A stretch of 23,825 nt of DNA, taken from positions 1 to 23,825 of the IMG/VR virus record IMGVR_UViG_3300018080_005047. One strand, given 5' to 3'. Source of the stretch: a virus. The translations under genes were made by a program, and so were the position numbers. Below the pieces are notes generated by a model. It had not been told where the DNA came from and searched no databases. It saw only the letters and a program-made list of their open reading frames with translations. Shown here in pieces: positions 6,001-12,242 of the stretch; position 1 is the first letter of the stretch; every line of letters begins with the position of its first letter.

Positions 6001-6173
6001 AATCTAACGAGAAATCCCAGGCCCCTGACGAGCCCCAGATTACGCACGCCCCGCCCATCAGCACATGCTGTCATGTCCGGTGCGTGCTGGACGAGATGAC
6101 CACGACCCAGGGCATGACGCCAGTATGGAGATGTCCCAAATGCGGGAAGGCTCGCAGATACGTGCGAAGGTGA
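5997..6173 (+). CDS. 58-residue zinc-ribbon protein with CTG start
   Basis: CTG 5997 overlaps the recombinase stop as CTGA and has GGAGGGG (5984-5990) 6 bases upstream, an optimal SD; no ATG, GTG or TTG fits that position. The peptide has CCHVRC near residue 25 and CPKCGKARRYVRR at its C-terminus, a zinc ribbon ending in a basic tail. A small nucleic-acid-binding or regulatory role is likely. Apart from the unusual start codon, it is a standard coupled gene. Confidence 0.65.
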   Translation: MKSNEKSQAPDEPQITHAPPISTCCHVRCVLDEMTTTQGMTPVWRCPKCGKARRYVRR

Positions 6174-6177
6174 GACG

Positions 6178-6606
6178 ATGAAAATCTACGTAGCAACATC
6201 CTGGCGGAACCCCACTCAACCAGAGGTAGTGAAGGCCCTCCAGGACGAGGGGCACGACGTGTACGACTTCCGCAACCCGGCCCCAGGCGACAATGGTTTT
6301 CACTGGTCCGAGATAGACCCGAACTGGAAGTCTTGGACCCCTGAGCAATTCGCCAAGGCTCTTGACCACCCCATCGCCCAGGCGGGTTTCCTGACTGACA
6401 TGATGGCCCTAGAGAGAGCCGATGCGTGTGTCCTGGTCATGCCGTATGGGCGGTCGGCCCACCTTGAGATGGGGTACGCCATTGGGACGGGGAAGCTGAC
6501 GATTATCCTTTCATCGGATGGGGAGCCCGAATTGATGTACAAGATGGCCGGTCATGTCGTACACTCCATCCCCGATGTAATCCACTGCATAAACGTGCGA
6601 AGGTGA
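6178..6606 (+). CDS. Nucleoside 2-deoxyribosyltransferase-like protein, 142 aa
   Basis: ATG 6178 follows GAAGGTGA. The fold is the flavodoxin-like PF05014/DUF4406 group: MKIYVATSWRN (first strand and loop), ALQDEGHDVYDFRNP (second strand), Asp74 and Asp82 in LTDMMALERADACVLVMPYG, and the SAHLEMGYA signature with likely catalytic Glu97. These enzymes transfer or hydrolyse the N-glycosidic bond of (deoxy)nucleosides or nucleotides, and occur in many phages, usually for nucleotide salvage or altered nucleotide pools. Beside a Mom-like gene, a role in modifying or remodelling nucleotides is plausible. Substrate unknown. Confidence 0.85.
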   Translation: MKIYVATSWRNPTQPEVVKALQDEGHDVYDFRNPAPGDNGFHWSEIDPNWKSWTPEQFAKALDHPIAQAGFLTDMMALERADACVLVMPYGRSAHLEMGYAIGTGKLTIILSSDGEPELMYKMAGHVVHSIPDVIHCINVRR

Positions 6607-6610
6607 TTTG

Positions 6611-6865
6611 ATGGACCTTGCAGAGCAAATTGCCAGAAAGTATATCGAGGGGGTTGGTGGCCTTTTCGATATGTACCACTATGAGCTAGCCGCGCCCGTG
6701 GCGAAGCCCCCCGAGGTTGAGGGGGCCAGATGGATACTCATTTGCCTTGCTAAGCCCGAGAACCGCGAGGACTTGGACCGCCTCATTACCTACTCAGATG
6801 CGGAAAAAAGGATACGGCAAGCCAAGGAGAACGCCACCTCAACTACAAAAACGGAGGGAACGTGA
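6611..6865 (+). CDS. Hypothetical protein, 84 aa
   Basis: The ATG at 6611 follows a GAAGGTGATTT SD; TTG 6608 is an alternative. The protein begins MDLAEQIARKYIEGVGGLFD and contains ARWILICLAKPENREDLDRL, then a lysine-rich, Thr-rich tail. It is probably helical and soluble, with no known motif. The next gene's ATG (6867) follows its stop by one base. Confidence 0.7.
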   Translation: MDLAEQIARKYIEGVGGLFDMYHYELAAPVAKPPEVEGARWILICLAKPENREDLDRLITYSDAEKRIRQAKENATSTTKTEGT

Positions 6866-6866
6866 G

Positions 6867-7052
6867 ATGCCAGTAACAGTTGAATTTGCTACGATGGTAT
6901 TGTACTACTTGATAGACGAATATGGGAGCCGATATGCCCACCTTTCAGAACTCAAAAACATACTGGACGATTTGGGCAACATCGAAAGTCGTTTCATCGG
7001 ACTACCCTCCCTTGACCCTAGATGTGAGGGGGAAAGTGATTGCCGGTCCTAA
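6867..7052 (+). CDS. Hypothetical protein, 61 aa
   Basis: ATG 6867 is preceded by ACGGAGGGAACG. The protein begins MPVTVEFATMVLYYLIDEYG, followed by helical SRYAHLSELKNILDDLGNIES, and has two cysteines near the C-terminus. Nothing diagnostic. The next gene's TTG at 7040 overlaps its end. Confidence 0.65.
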   Translation: MPVTVEFATMVLYYLIDEYGSRYAHLSELKNILDDLGNIESRFIGLPSLDPRCEGESDCRS

Positions 7053-7195
7053 AATCACATAAAGATGACGAGTGCCCCCGAAGCGGTGGCCCCATCCAAG
7101 AAATGGACTGCGATTCATGTGAACACTGCCGGATAATCTGGCTGAGTCCACGGGATATCACAACGAAATGCGTATGCAATGGTGAAAAACAATGA
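7040..7195 (+). CDS. Cysteine-rich 51-residue protein
   Basis: TTG 7040 follows GAGGGGGAAAGTGA, overlaps the upstream gene by 13 bases and ends at TGA 7193-7195, which overlaps ATG 7192 as ATGA. It contains MDCDSCEHCRII and a C-terminal KCVCNG, enough thiols for one or two zinc sites. It forms a coupled series with two further Cys-rich genes. Function unknown. Confidence 0.55.
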   Translation: MPVLKSHKDDECPRSGGPIQEMDCDSCEHCRIIWLSPRDITTKCVCNGEKQ

Positions 7196-7353
7196 CCAGG
7201 AAACTACCACCCGGTCTAGTCCCATGCGGGGCGTGTGAGGACGGGTTCTGGTGCGTGGATAATACGACAATCGATAACAACGATGGCCTATCCCCACCAT
7301 GCGAGGTGTGGAGAGCTAAAAATGGATGCCCCAGGGCAAACCGAGGTGAATAA
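7192..7353 (+). CDS. Cysteine-rich 53-residue protein
   Basis: ATG 7192 overlaps the previous stop as ATGA, and the TAA at 7351-7353 overlaps the next ATG as TAATG. It has PCGACEDGFWC, then CEVW and NGCPR, five cysteines in 53 residues, consistent with a metal-bound or disulphide mini-protein. No signal peptide is present, so a cytoplasmic zinc protein is more likely. No family recognised. Confidence 0.6.
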   Translation: MTRKLPPGLVPCGACEDGFWCVDNTTIDNNDGLSPPCEVWRAKNGCPRANRGE

Positions 7354-8048
7354 TGAAAATGGAATGCCCCTGGTGCGGCTCGGAAGTCCAATTCCAACCC
7401 TCCCGAAAGACTACCGAATGCTCGTGCGGCACCATCGTATACCGGGATGGCACGTATCGCTTGAAATGTCCAGTGTGCTCCAGACACCATGAGGGGGGCC
7501 GCGAGGGGGCCACGCGGTGCATGGAGGAACGCGCCTCGTGGAAATGGCTCCAGAGGCTCGCGGCACTAATCAGCACCGTCCCCTACTCTCCCGAGGGCTC
7601 ACGTGAGCCCTTGGACCTCGGGGGTGAGCGATACTGGTACACCGTGAGCCATGCCGTGATGAAGCGAGACGCGAACAAGTGTACCGAGTGCGGGGCGAGT
7701 ACCCCCCTGGAGGTCCACCACATCATCCCGAGATGGGCGGGTGGCACCGACCACCCGTCCAACCTCCGCATCCTCTGTTACGAATGTCATAAGGCCGTCC
7801 ACATGGCAACGGGCGGCTATTGCCCCTCACAAGCTCAGCGGGAGGTCGTAGCTGGTAAACAGCGGACCTTGAAGGAGGAGATGAAAATGGGGAGCTCAAT
7901 CGACACGGACGTACTCATACGAGATCAGGTAGTCGGAGAGGTCAATCTGAGCCTTACCAGTCAGGACCGACCACACGGCCACGTCATTTTTGAGCTCCAG
8001 GACGGCAGTCACAAGGAAGGTTGCGGTCATGTCAAACACCAGCTATAA
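7353..8048 (+). CDS. HNH endonuclease with N-terminal zinc ribbons, 231 aa
   Basis: ATG 7353 follows GAGGTGA. The N-terminus has CPWCGS, CSCG and CPVCSRHH zinc knuckles. The HNH domain is at about 104-150: KRDANKCTECGASTPLEVHH (Cys110, Cys113, His122/123), then NLRILCYECHKAVH (Asn137, Cys142, Cys145, His146/150), the classic zinc-stabilised metal-dependent nuclease. Possible roles are homing, genome processing or attack on host DNA. Inside the gene, AAGGAGGAG precedes an in-frame ATG at 7881 that could start a separate 55-residue C-terminal product. The gene ends the DNA-metabolism operon, and a promoter-like gap follows. Confidence 0.85.
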   Translation: MKMECPWCGSEVQFQPSRKTTECSCGTIVYRDGTYRLKCPVCSRHHEGGREGATRCMEERASWKWLQRLAALISTVPYSPEGSREPLDLGGERYWYTVSHAVMKRDANKCTECGASTPLEVHHIIPRWAGGTDHPSNLRILCYECHKAVHMATGGYCPSQAQREVVAGKQRTLKEEMKMGSSIDTDVLIRDQVVGEVNLSLTSQDRPHGHVIFELQDGSHKEGCGHVKHQL

Positions 8049-8141
8049 CTTGAGGACTAGGCATATAAGGACCATCGAAATTAAAAACCGTAAATTAATT
8101 ACTATAACCTTTATATATAATGACTCAAACGAGGTGATTTA
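8049..8141 (+). promoter_or_regulatory. Promoter region of the small membrane-protein operon
   Basis: A 93-base AT-rich gap holds two TATA-like boxes: CATATAAG (8062-8069) and TTTATATATAA (8109-8119). The first would give a leader containing the GAGGTGAT SD (8131-8138) ahead of ATG 8142; the second would give a nearly leaderless mRNA. AT-rich BRE-like sequence precedes both. Archaeal-type promoter, by inspection only. Confidence 0.6.
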
Positions 8142-8324
8142 ATGCTACTGTCTGATGAACCAGCTTGTTTTCATGAATTAGCCTTTTTCATTTCATTGAT
8201 TTTCATCGTAGCTATCATTTTATGGATATTTCTAAAAATACACAAATTATACGAGTGGGGCATCCTGACCGCATGGGGGGACCACCCCGACGATTTCCAG
8301 GAGGATGATCAAGATGGAGAATGA
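8142..8324 (+). CDS. Single-pass small membrane protein, 60 aa
   Basis: ATG 8142 is behind GAGGTGAT. The protein has a short N-terminal segment, a strong membrane helix (FFISLIFIVAIILWIFLKI, residues about 15-33), and an acidic soluble tail ending DDFQEDDQDGE. It is the first gene after a promoter. No family recognised; small membrane proteins of this kind are common in archaeal viruses. Confidence 0.75.
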   Translation: MLLSDEPACFHELAFFISLIFIVAIILWIFLKIHKLYEWGILTAWGDHPDDFQEDDQDGE

Positions 8325-8601
8325 AACCGACGAGCTCCGCGACGGCCTATACTGGTTCGGCTCGAAGCTCAAGGCCGCCCTGGTAGGCATCTGGAACCGC
8401 GTGGAACGGCATTTCCGTAAGCGGACCATAAAGCGAACCCTCACCGAGCTTCAGCATGGTTTCGACTCATTCACCCTCCAAGTCGCCCTCGAGGACGTAC
8501 CGTTCGCGGTGGAGACGGCCATCCACGGCGCGCCCACGTTCAAGATACTATACGTCAAGCCTACGACCTCCACAATCTGGAAACTCCACCTCAAGGAATG
8601 A
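8314..8601 (+). CDS. Hypothetical protein, 95 aa
   Basis: I take ATG 8314 because AGGAGGATG lies at proper SD distance; ATG 8305 is too close to it. It overlaps the preceding gene by 11 bases. The protein begins MENETDELRDGLYWFGSKLK, has a basic middle (RHFRKRTIKRTL) and a beta-rich end (ILYVKPTTSTIWKLHLKE). The DNA just upstream (GATCAAGATGGA) resembles the RBS cassettes of the 5108/5276 repeats. Function unknown. Confidence 0.7.
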   Translation: MENETDELRDGLYWFGSKLKAALVGIWNRVERHFRKRTIKRTLTELQHGFDSFTLQVALEDVPFAVETAIHGAPTFKILYVKPTTSTIWKLHLKE

Positions 8602-8885
8602 GTCGCATGGATATCTGTTGCACCTCGGGCCTCGTGACCATCGCCCTCGCGCTGGTGTTCATCGTCTGGCAATACTTCGAGTCTCCCGAGCGGTTTCATG
8701 CGAATATCGAGAGGATGAGGTGGATACGCCACCGCTCACATTACATGGGTGATAAGGCATATGATCGATCCCAAGAACGCAAGGCGTCTGGGATGGTTAT
8801 CGCTCGTCGCATTTACCATCGTCTGGCTGATTTTCTTGCCTACGTTAATGCGATGTGGCGGAATCGACCTGGACGATTGGGTTGA
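8598..8885 (+). CDS. Small membrane protein, up to 95 aa
   Basis: ATG 8598 overlaps the upstream stop as ATGA. Residues about 11-26 (GLVTIALALVFIVWQYF) form a membrane helix, followed by a basic juxtamembrane segment. The second half (from about 8749) overlaps the next gene in another frame by over 120 bases. There the third codon positions are not GC-biased as elsewhere, so the C-terminal half may be little constrained. Function unknown. Confidence 0.55.
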   Translation: MSRMDICCTSGLVTIALALVFIVWQYFESPERFHANIERMRWIRHRSHYMGDKAYDRSQERKASGMVIARRIYHRLADFLAYVNAMWRNRPGRLG

Positions 8886-9045
8886 GAGGGGAACCATATT
8901 GTACGCCCTCGTCCACGACTTACGATGGATAATCGCCATCCTCGTGGCCGTCCTCCTCGCGGAGATCAGGATGGCCTCTAGAGGTCTCTGGAGATCAGGA
9001 ATACAGGAGTTGAAGGAATGGCAGCAACGAAGGTCGCAGCCGTGA
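8761..9045 (+). CDS. Two-helix membrane protein, 94 aa
   Basis: ATG 8761 is chosen over GTG 8749 because GGGTGAT (8747-8753) gives a well-spaced SD. There are two hydrophobic stretches: GWLSLVAFTIVWLIFLPTLM and WIIAILVAVLLAEI, separated by a short acidic loop, with a basic C-terminus (WQQRRSQP). The topology resembles small structural or holin-like membrane proteins of archaeal viruses, but nothing diagnostic is present. Confidence 0.7.
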   Translation: MIDPKNARRLGWLSLVAFTIVWLIFLPTLMRCGGIDLDDWVERGTILYALVHDLRWIIAILVAVLLAEIRMASRGLWRSGIQELKEWQQRRSQP

Positions 9046-9254
9046 TGTGTCTAGATTGTAAGAGACTGAGCACTCGAAACCCCACTGAGATGGAGCATAT
9101 CAAGACCACCGAGGCGGCGGAGTTCAGTGACGCCCTGGTTAGTGTATTTCGTTGCGGCAATTGTGGTAGGACGGTAGGAGTAGTACATCGTCCCGTAAAG
9201 ATCATGAAGGATGGGCGAGAGGTCTTGATATCTCACGAGGAATTTGAGAGATAA
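9018..9254 (+). CDS. Zinc-ribbon protein, 78 aa
   Basis: ATG 9018 has GGAG 8 bases upstream and overlaps the previous gene by 28 bases; in-frame ATG 9045 is an alternative at the stop. The protein has MCLDCKRLS and FRCGNCGRTVGVVHRPVKI, an ordinary two-CxxC zinc ribbon with beta strands. It is the last gene before the AT-rich region. Possibly a transcription-factor-like ribbon; function unknown. Confidence 0.75.
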   Translation: MAATKVAAVMCLDCKRLSTRNPTEMEHIKTTEAAEFSDALVSVFRCGNCGRTVGVVHRPVKIMKDGREVLISHEEFER

Positions 9255-9329
9255 ATATTTTTATCAATAATTGAAGTTTATATACTAATATATATAGTAG
9301 TATATATACCCCTTTAAATACTAAACAAC

Positions 9330-9356
9330 TCGTATTATATCTATGATATAATACGA
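9330..9356. promoter_or_regulatory. 12-bp perfect inverted repeat (operator or origin candidate)
   Basis: TCGTATTATATC, a 3-base TAT spacer, and GATATAATACGA make a symmetrical AT-rich dyad in the intergenic region. The size suits a dimeric RHH/wHTH regulator site or an origin element. Confidence 0.6.
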
Positions 9357-9480
9357 CTTAGATATACATCTCTATATATTTTTATTAACTATTTACTAGT
9401 TGACAATAATAAAGGGGGCTGATAATAAATATATAGAAGAAGGAAAAAATATATATTCATGCTCGGCGTTAGCTAACACA

Positions 9481-9494
9481 TCCCCGAAAGGGGA
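9481..9494 (+). promoter_or_regulatory. GNRA tetraloop hairpin at the coat-gene RBS
   Basis: TCCCC-GAAA-GGGGA is a 5-bp stem with a GAAA tetraloop. It overlaps the first bases of the GGAGGTGA SD (9492-9499) and lies at the very 5' end of the predicted transcript. It may stabilise the mRNA or tune translation. Confidence 0.65.
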
Positions 9495-9504
9495 GGTGAA
9501 CTCC

Positions 9505-9636
9505 ATGATGGAGAACGCACTGATAGACAACACCACGAAGGACGACATCATAGATGTGGTGGTCTGGGGCTTCGTCCTCGCCATCATCGTCGGCGTGCTC
9601 GCCTTCGTGCTCCGGTCCTTCAGGGGCAGGGGCTAG
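9505..9636 (+). CDS. Candidate major coat protein, 43 aa, single TM
   Basis: The start is ATG 9505 (or 9508), with a near-perfect GGAGGTGA SD; the open frame extends upstream but has no support there. The layout is an acidic N-terminus (Glu3, Asp8, Asp13, Asp14, Asp17), one hydrophobic helix at residues 18-36 (VVVWGFVLAIIVGVLAFVL) and a basic tail RSFRGRG. This three-part architecture is that of inovirus pVIII-type major coat proteins, whose basic end faces the DNA. It lacks a cleavable signal peptide. It has the strongest promoter and RBS in the window and heads the virion module, as expected for an abundant protein. Family assignment is inference from architecture; a small membrane scaffold or spindle-virus-like coat is the alternative. 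Confidence 0.65.
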   Translation: MMENALIDNTTKDDIIDVVVWGFVLAIIVGVLAFVLRSFRGRG

Positions 9637-9663
9637 GCACGATGTGCTGAGGTCGAGTACCCA

Positions 9664-9741
9664 GGGCGACACCCGCTTGGCATGTGCGGGTGAGTGGGTC
9701 GCCCACCCGCCCCCGTTCGCGCGGGGGCGACCCCTCGGGGG
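9664..9741 (+). terminator. GC-rich hairpin cluster after the coat gene
   Basis: First, GGGCGAC (9664-9670) pairs with GTCGCCC (9698-9704), enclosing ACCCGC with GCGGGT. Second, CGCCCCCG (9708-9715) pairs with CGGGGGCG (9722-9729). An alternative partner, CGGGGG (9736-9741), could capture CCCCCG (9710-9715). Position and strength suit partial termination or mRNA processing between an abundant coat protein and the rarer downstream proteins, as between genes VIII and III of filamentous phages, or a packaging hairpin. Confidence 0.5.
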
Positions 9742-9749
9742 CCACAAGT

Positions 9750-12242
9750 ATGGAATGTCCGAACGGGCACGGGATTATGCATAATTTTGATGACCTGAAC
9801 TTTCAATGCCAGACTTGCCAGACGATGATATATCGCTCCGACACGAAGCGCGAGGATTGGCTGTTAAATCACGGCTCCAAGCGCTGCCCCGTCTGCGGCC
9901 ATGTCTGCCTCCAACCTGGTATGCTGCCCAATAACGGCGCGGGTCATGTCTGCTTGAAATGTCGAGCGGAGTTCGATTTCGAGAATGACGCGCCATGTAT
10001 CGAGGTGTTTCCGCTCATGGCGAACCTTCACGTCTACAAGCGGCATGACCACTTCCCAAAACGCACCCTCCGACTCTCCACAGCGTTCCTCCTCGTGTTG
10101 ATGATCTACCTCGGGGGTTGCGCGGTGATCGTCAAGGCGGACAGCACCGAGGCCATAGAGTTCGCCATCGAATCTGACCCGTTCCTAATCGATGTGAATG
10201 ACCCGGTAAACATCGCCAACATGACACATAATGACACCATGCTGGCCGAATGGGAGGGCGCGTTCGGTGGTGAGATCAACGGCACTTATTACGGGTCGAT
10301 ATTGCCCTCGAGCCAGTTCCAGCACAATCTCGCACCCCTCTGGAAAGAGAACTCGACGGGCGGTTGGGAGGGCAAGTATACATTCATGATGCTGGCTAGT
10401 CACTTCAACCTATCCAGCCAAAAGCTCATGTCCGGCTCCTCCGAGTGGTGGGTGAGGGTGCCGGTCCACCCCGCCTCGATAGAATGCACTTTCGGGCTGA
10501 CCCTCTCGATTTTTACCGAACTGACGAACGCCACCGAGGTCCAGTTGGATACCAACTATACAGTAACCTCTCCGTGGAGTTTCCCCGTGTCGGGCAAGAT
10601 CTATACCTTCCGCCCGAGGGTGGAAACCACCACGGGCTACGCGCCTGACGTGATAATCCCGTACGACACCCTGGCCTATGCGAACGCCTCCGCTGGGGAG
10701 CCCCTGACCGACTACCTCCCCACCGATGACATGCGCGCGTTCGGCGGCCATCTCTACGTCCGGGTCGCGGGGGTGCTCCTACCAGATACCGATTACGTGC
10801 TGGCGCTGACCTTCCGACTGCCCCGTGACGGAACGCTGATGACCTATTGGTGTACCGCAGAGGAGGCGGATGATGGGGTGTCGGTGGTGGAGTTCCGCGA
10901 TGTGAGGCTCAACGAGTTCGTTGGGAGCTCCAAGTACATCCAGGGGCTAGGCGGGAACGTCACGGAGATCGGGGCGATCTCTCTGGATTGGTCCTTCGTG
11001 TTCCAAGAGGGTTGTGGACGCGGGGGGCTGTTCGGGCGGCGGCTGAGTCTCGAAACCAATGACGTGCTGGTGCTGTACCCGTTTTTCAACACCTCGAGGT
11101 CGGGCGACCAATACATGAGCTTCATGTGGCCGTTCATAAGTGAGGACGTGGCGAATGTCACACCGCAAATCTACGCGGCCAATGGGGATTGGAAGTTCGC
11201 CAACGGGGATATAGATTTCATCCCTGAGTTGCCGTACATCACTTACCTCACCTCGGACGCCGACGAGGGGACTTATAATCTGAACGTGACGAGCAACGCC
11301 CATCTTAGGGTCGGGCAACATCTCACCGTGGAGGACGATACAGCGGGCTCGGACTCCACATTCATCTCGGAGATCAACGACACGACCATCACCGTGACGA
11401 ACGCGATGAACCGCAGCTACGAGGTTGCGGAGAACGCCAGGATTTCATACACGGACTGGACCAAATGGGAATATTATGATTGGGTGCTATTCTCCAGCAA
11501 CTCCACGGTCAACTTTACAGCGTTCGATGACGATGACCGATGGGATGTAGAGGTCTGGTTCCAGTTCCATGAGCCCATCGACTTGACGGCGTTATGCTAT
11601 CACGAGCAACGCGAGACGGTCAAGTGGGATGAGATGGATTACGACAACTCCAGCGTCAACCCCTACCGTCGCCCGATGGTCGTGGACATGGATACCGACC
11701 TTGCCAGCCCGATCATGGCGCACCAGGTATATTGCTCCGCGAGAGGGACCGATGGACAGTGGGCCCACAAGACGATGACACCGAGCGGGAAGTATGCGTA
11801 CACCCATTACCACCCCAACATCATCGCGTTGAACCCTGGAGAGTGGGAGGTGGTCACGGAGAACGGCACCAACACAGAGACGAACAAGAATCATTTTGAC
11901 CTATTCGTTGAATATTGGAACTCTGGGGAATACCTCAAGGCGCTGTACCACGGCTTTCTCAGCATCTTCGAGCGGATATGGGACGGCGGTGGTGCCATCG
12001 TCGGTTTCATCACGGACGGCCTCCACGACATCTGGGAGGGCATGAAAAAGCTCGGGTCTTGGATAGTAACTCATGCGGTGGAGGCGTTCGGGTGGATCTA
12101 TGACGTGCTGGTGGAGGCGTGGGACACCCTGGCGGGGTTCTGGGAGACGGCCCAATACATCGTCGCGCCCCTCCTCGCCGTGGCGCTGATAGCGGGGACT
12201 GGACGGCTGAGCGTCAAGATGTTACAGGGGAGGGGTTCATGA
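9750..12242 (+). CDS. Large spike-like glycoprotein 1 with cytoplasmic zinc ribbons, 830 aa
   Basis: From ATG 9750, residues 1-90 hold zinc knuckles (Cys3, Cys20/23, CPVCGHVC at 46-53, CLKC at 68-71). A membrane helix follows at about 109-128 (STAFLLVLMIYLGGCAVIVK), then a very large beta-rich ectodomain with many N-x-S/T sequons, an amphipathic segment (WDGGGAIVGFITDGLHDIWE) and a C-terminal helix (YIVAPLLAVALIAG) ending QGRGS. A second in-frame ATG at 10017 has GAGGTG 9 bases upstream and would yield a normal signal-anchored spike without zinc ribbons. The ectodomain shares short motifs with the next gene (MSGSS..WWRVP, DWSFV). Probable virion attachment or structural glycoprotein; no catalytic motif. 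Confidence 0.8.
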   Translation: MECPNGHGIMHNFDDLNFQCQTCQTMIYRSDTKREDWLLNHGSKRCPVCGHVCLQPGMLPNNGAGHVCLKCRAEFDFENDAPCIEVFPLMANLHVYKRHDHFPKRTLRLSTAFLLVLMIYLGGCAVIVKADSTEAIEFAIESDPFLIDVNDPVNIANMTHNDTMLAEWEGAFGGEINGTYYGSILPSSQFQHNLAPLWKENSTGGWEGKYTFMMLASHFNLSSQKLMSGSSEWWVRVPVHPASIECTFGLTLSIFTELTNATEVQLDTNYTVTSPWSFPVSGKIYTFRPRVETTTGYAPDVIIPYDTLAYANASAGEPLTDYLPTDDMRAFGGHLYVRVAGVLLPDTDYVLALTFRLPRDGTLMTYWCTAEEADDGVSVVEFRDVRLNEFVGSSKYIQGLGGNVTEIGAISLDWSFVFQEGCGRGGLFGRRLSLETNDVLVLYPFFNTSRSGDQYMSFMWPFISEDVANVTPQIYAANGDWKFANGDIDFIPELPYITYLTSDADEGTYNLNVTSNAHLRVGQHLTVEDDTAGSDSTFISEINDTTITVTNAMNRSYEVAENARISYTDWTKWEYYDWVLFSSNSTVNFTAFDDDDRWDVEVWFQFHEPIDLTALCYHEQRETVKWDEMDYDNSSVNPYRRPMVVDMDTDLASPIMAHQVYCSARGTDGQWAHKTMTPSGKYAYTHYHPNIIALNPGEWEVVTENGTNTETNKNHFDLFVEYWNSGEYLKALYHGFLSIFERIWDGGGAIVGFITDGLHDIWEGMKKLGSWIVTHAVEAFGWIYDVLVEAWDTLAGFWETAQYIVAPLLAVALIAGTGRLSVKMLQGRGS

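Larger units (their letters stand above)
9255..9504 (+). promoter_or_regulatory. AT-rich intergenic region with dyads and the coat-gene promoter
   Basis: This is the longest non-coding stretch and is extremely AT-rich against a GC-rich genome. It contains a 9-base inverted repeat (TATATACTA 9279-9287 with TAGTATATA 9298-9306) and a perfect 12-base one (TCGTATTATATC 9330-9341 with GATATAATACGA 9345-9356). There is a TATA box with A-rich BRE (AGGAAAAAATATATATTC, 9441-9458) and a perfect palindrome GTTAGCTAAC (9468-9477) at the predicted transcription start near 9477. It may combine a strong late promoter with a DNA-unwinding or origin function. Confidence 0.7.

Noticed and set aside
8749-8885. 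A frameshifted single gene across 8598-9045
   Set aside because: The two frames overlap by more than 120 bases, and the downstream one has its own well-spaced SD and ATG. Two overlapping genes fit better than one broken gene.
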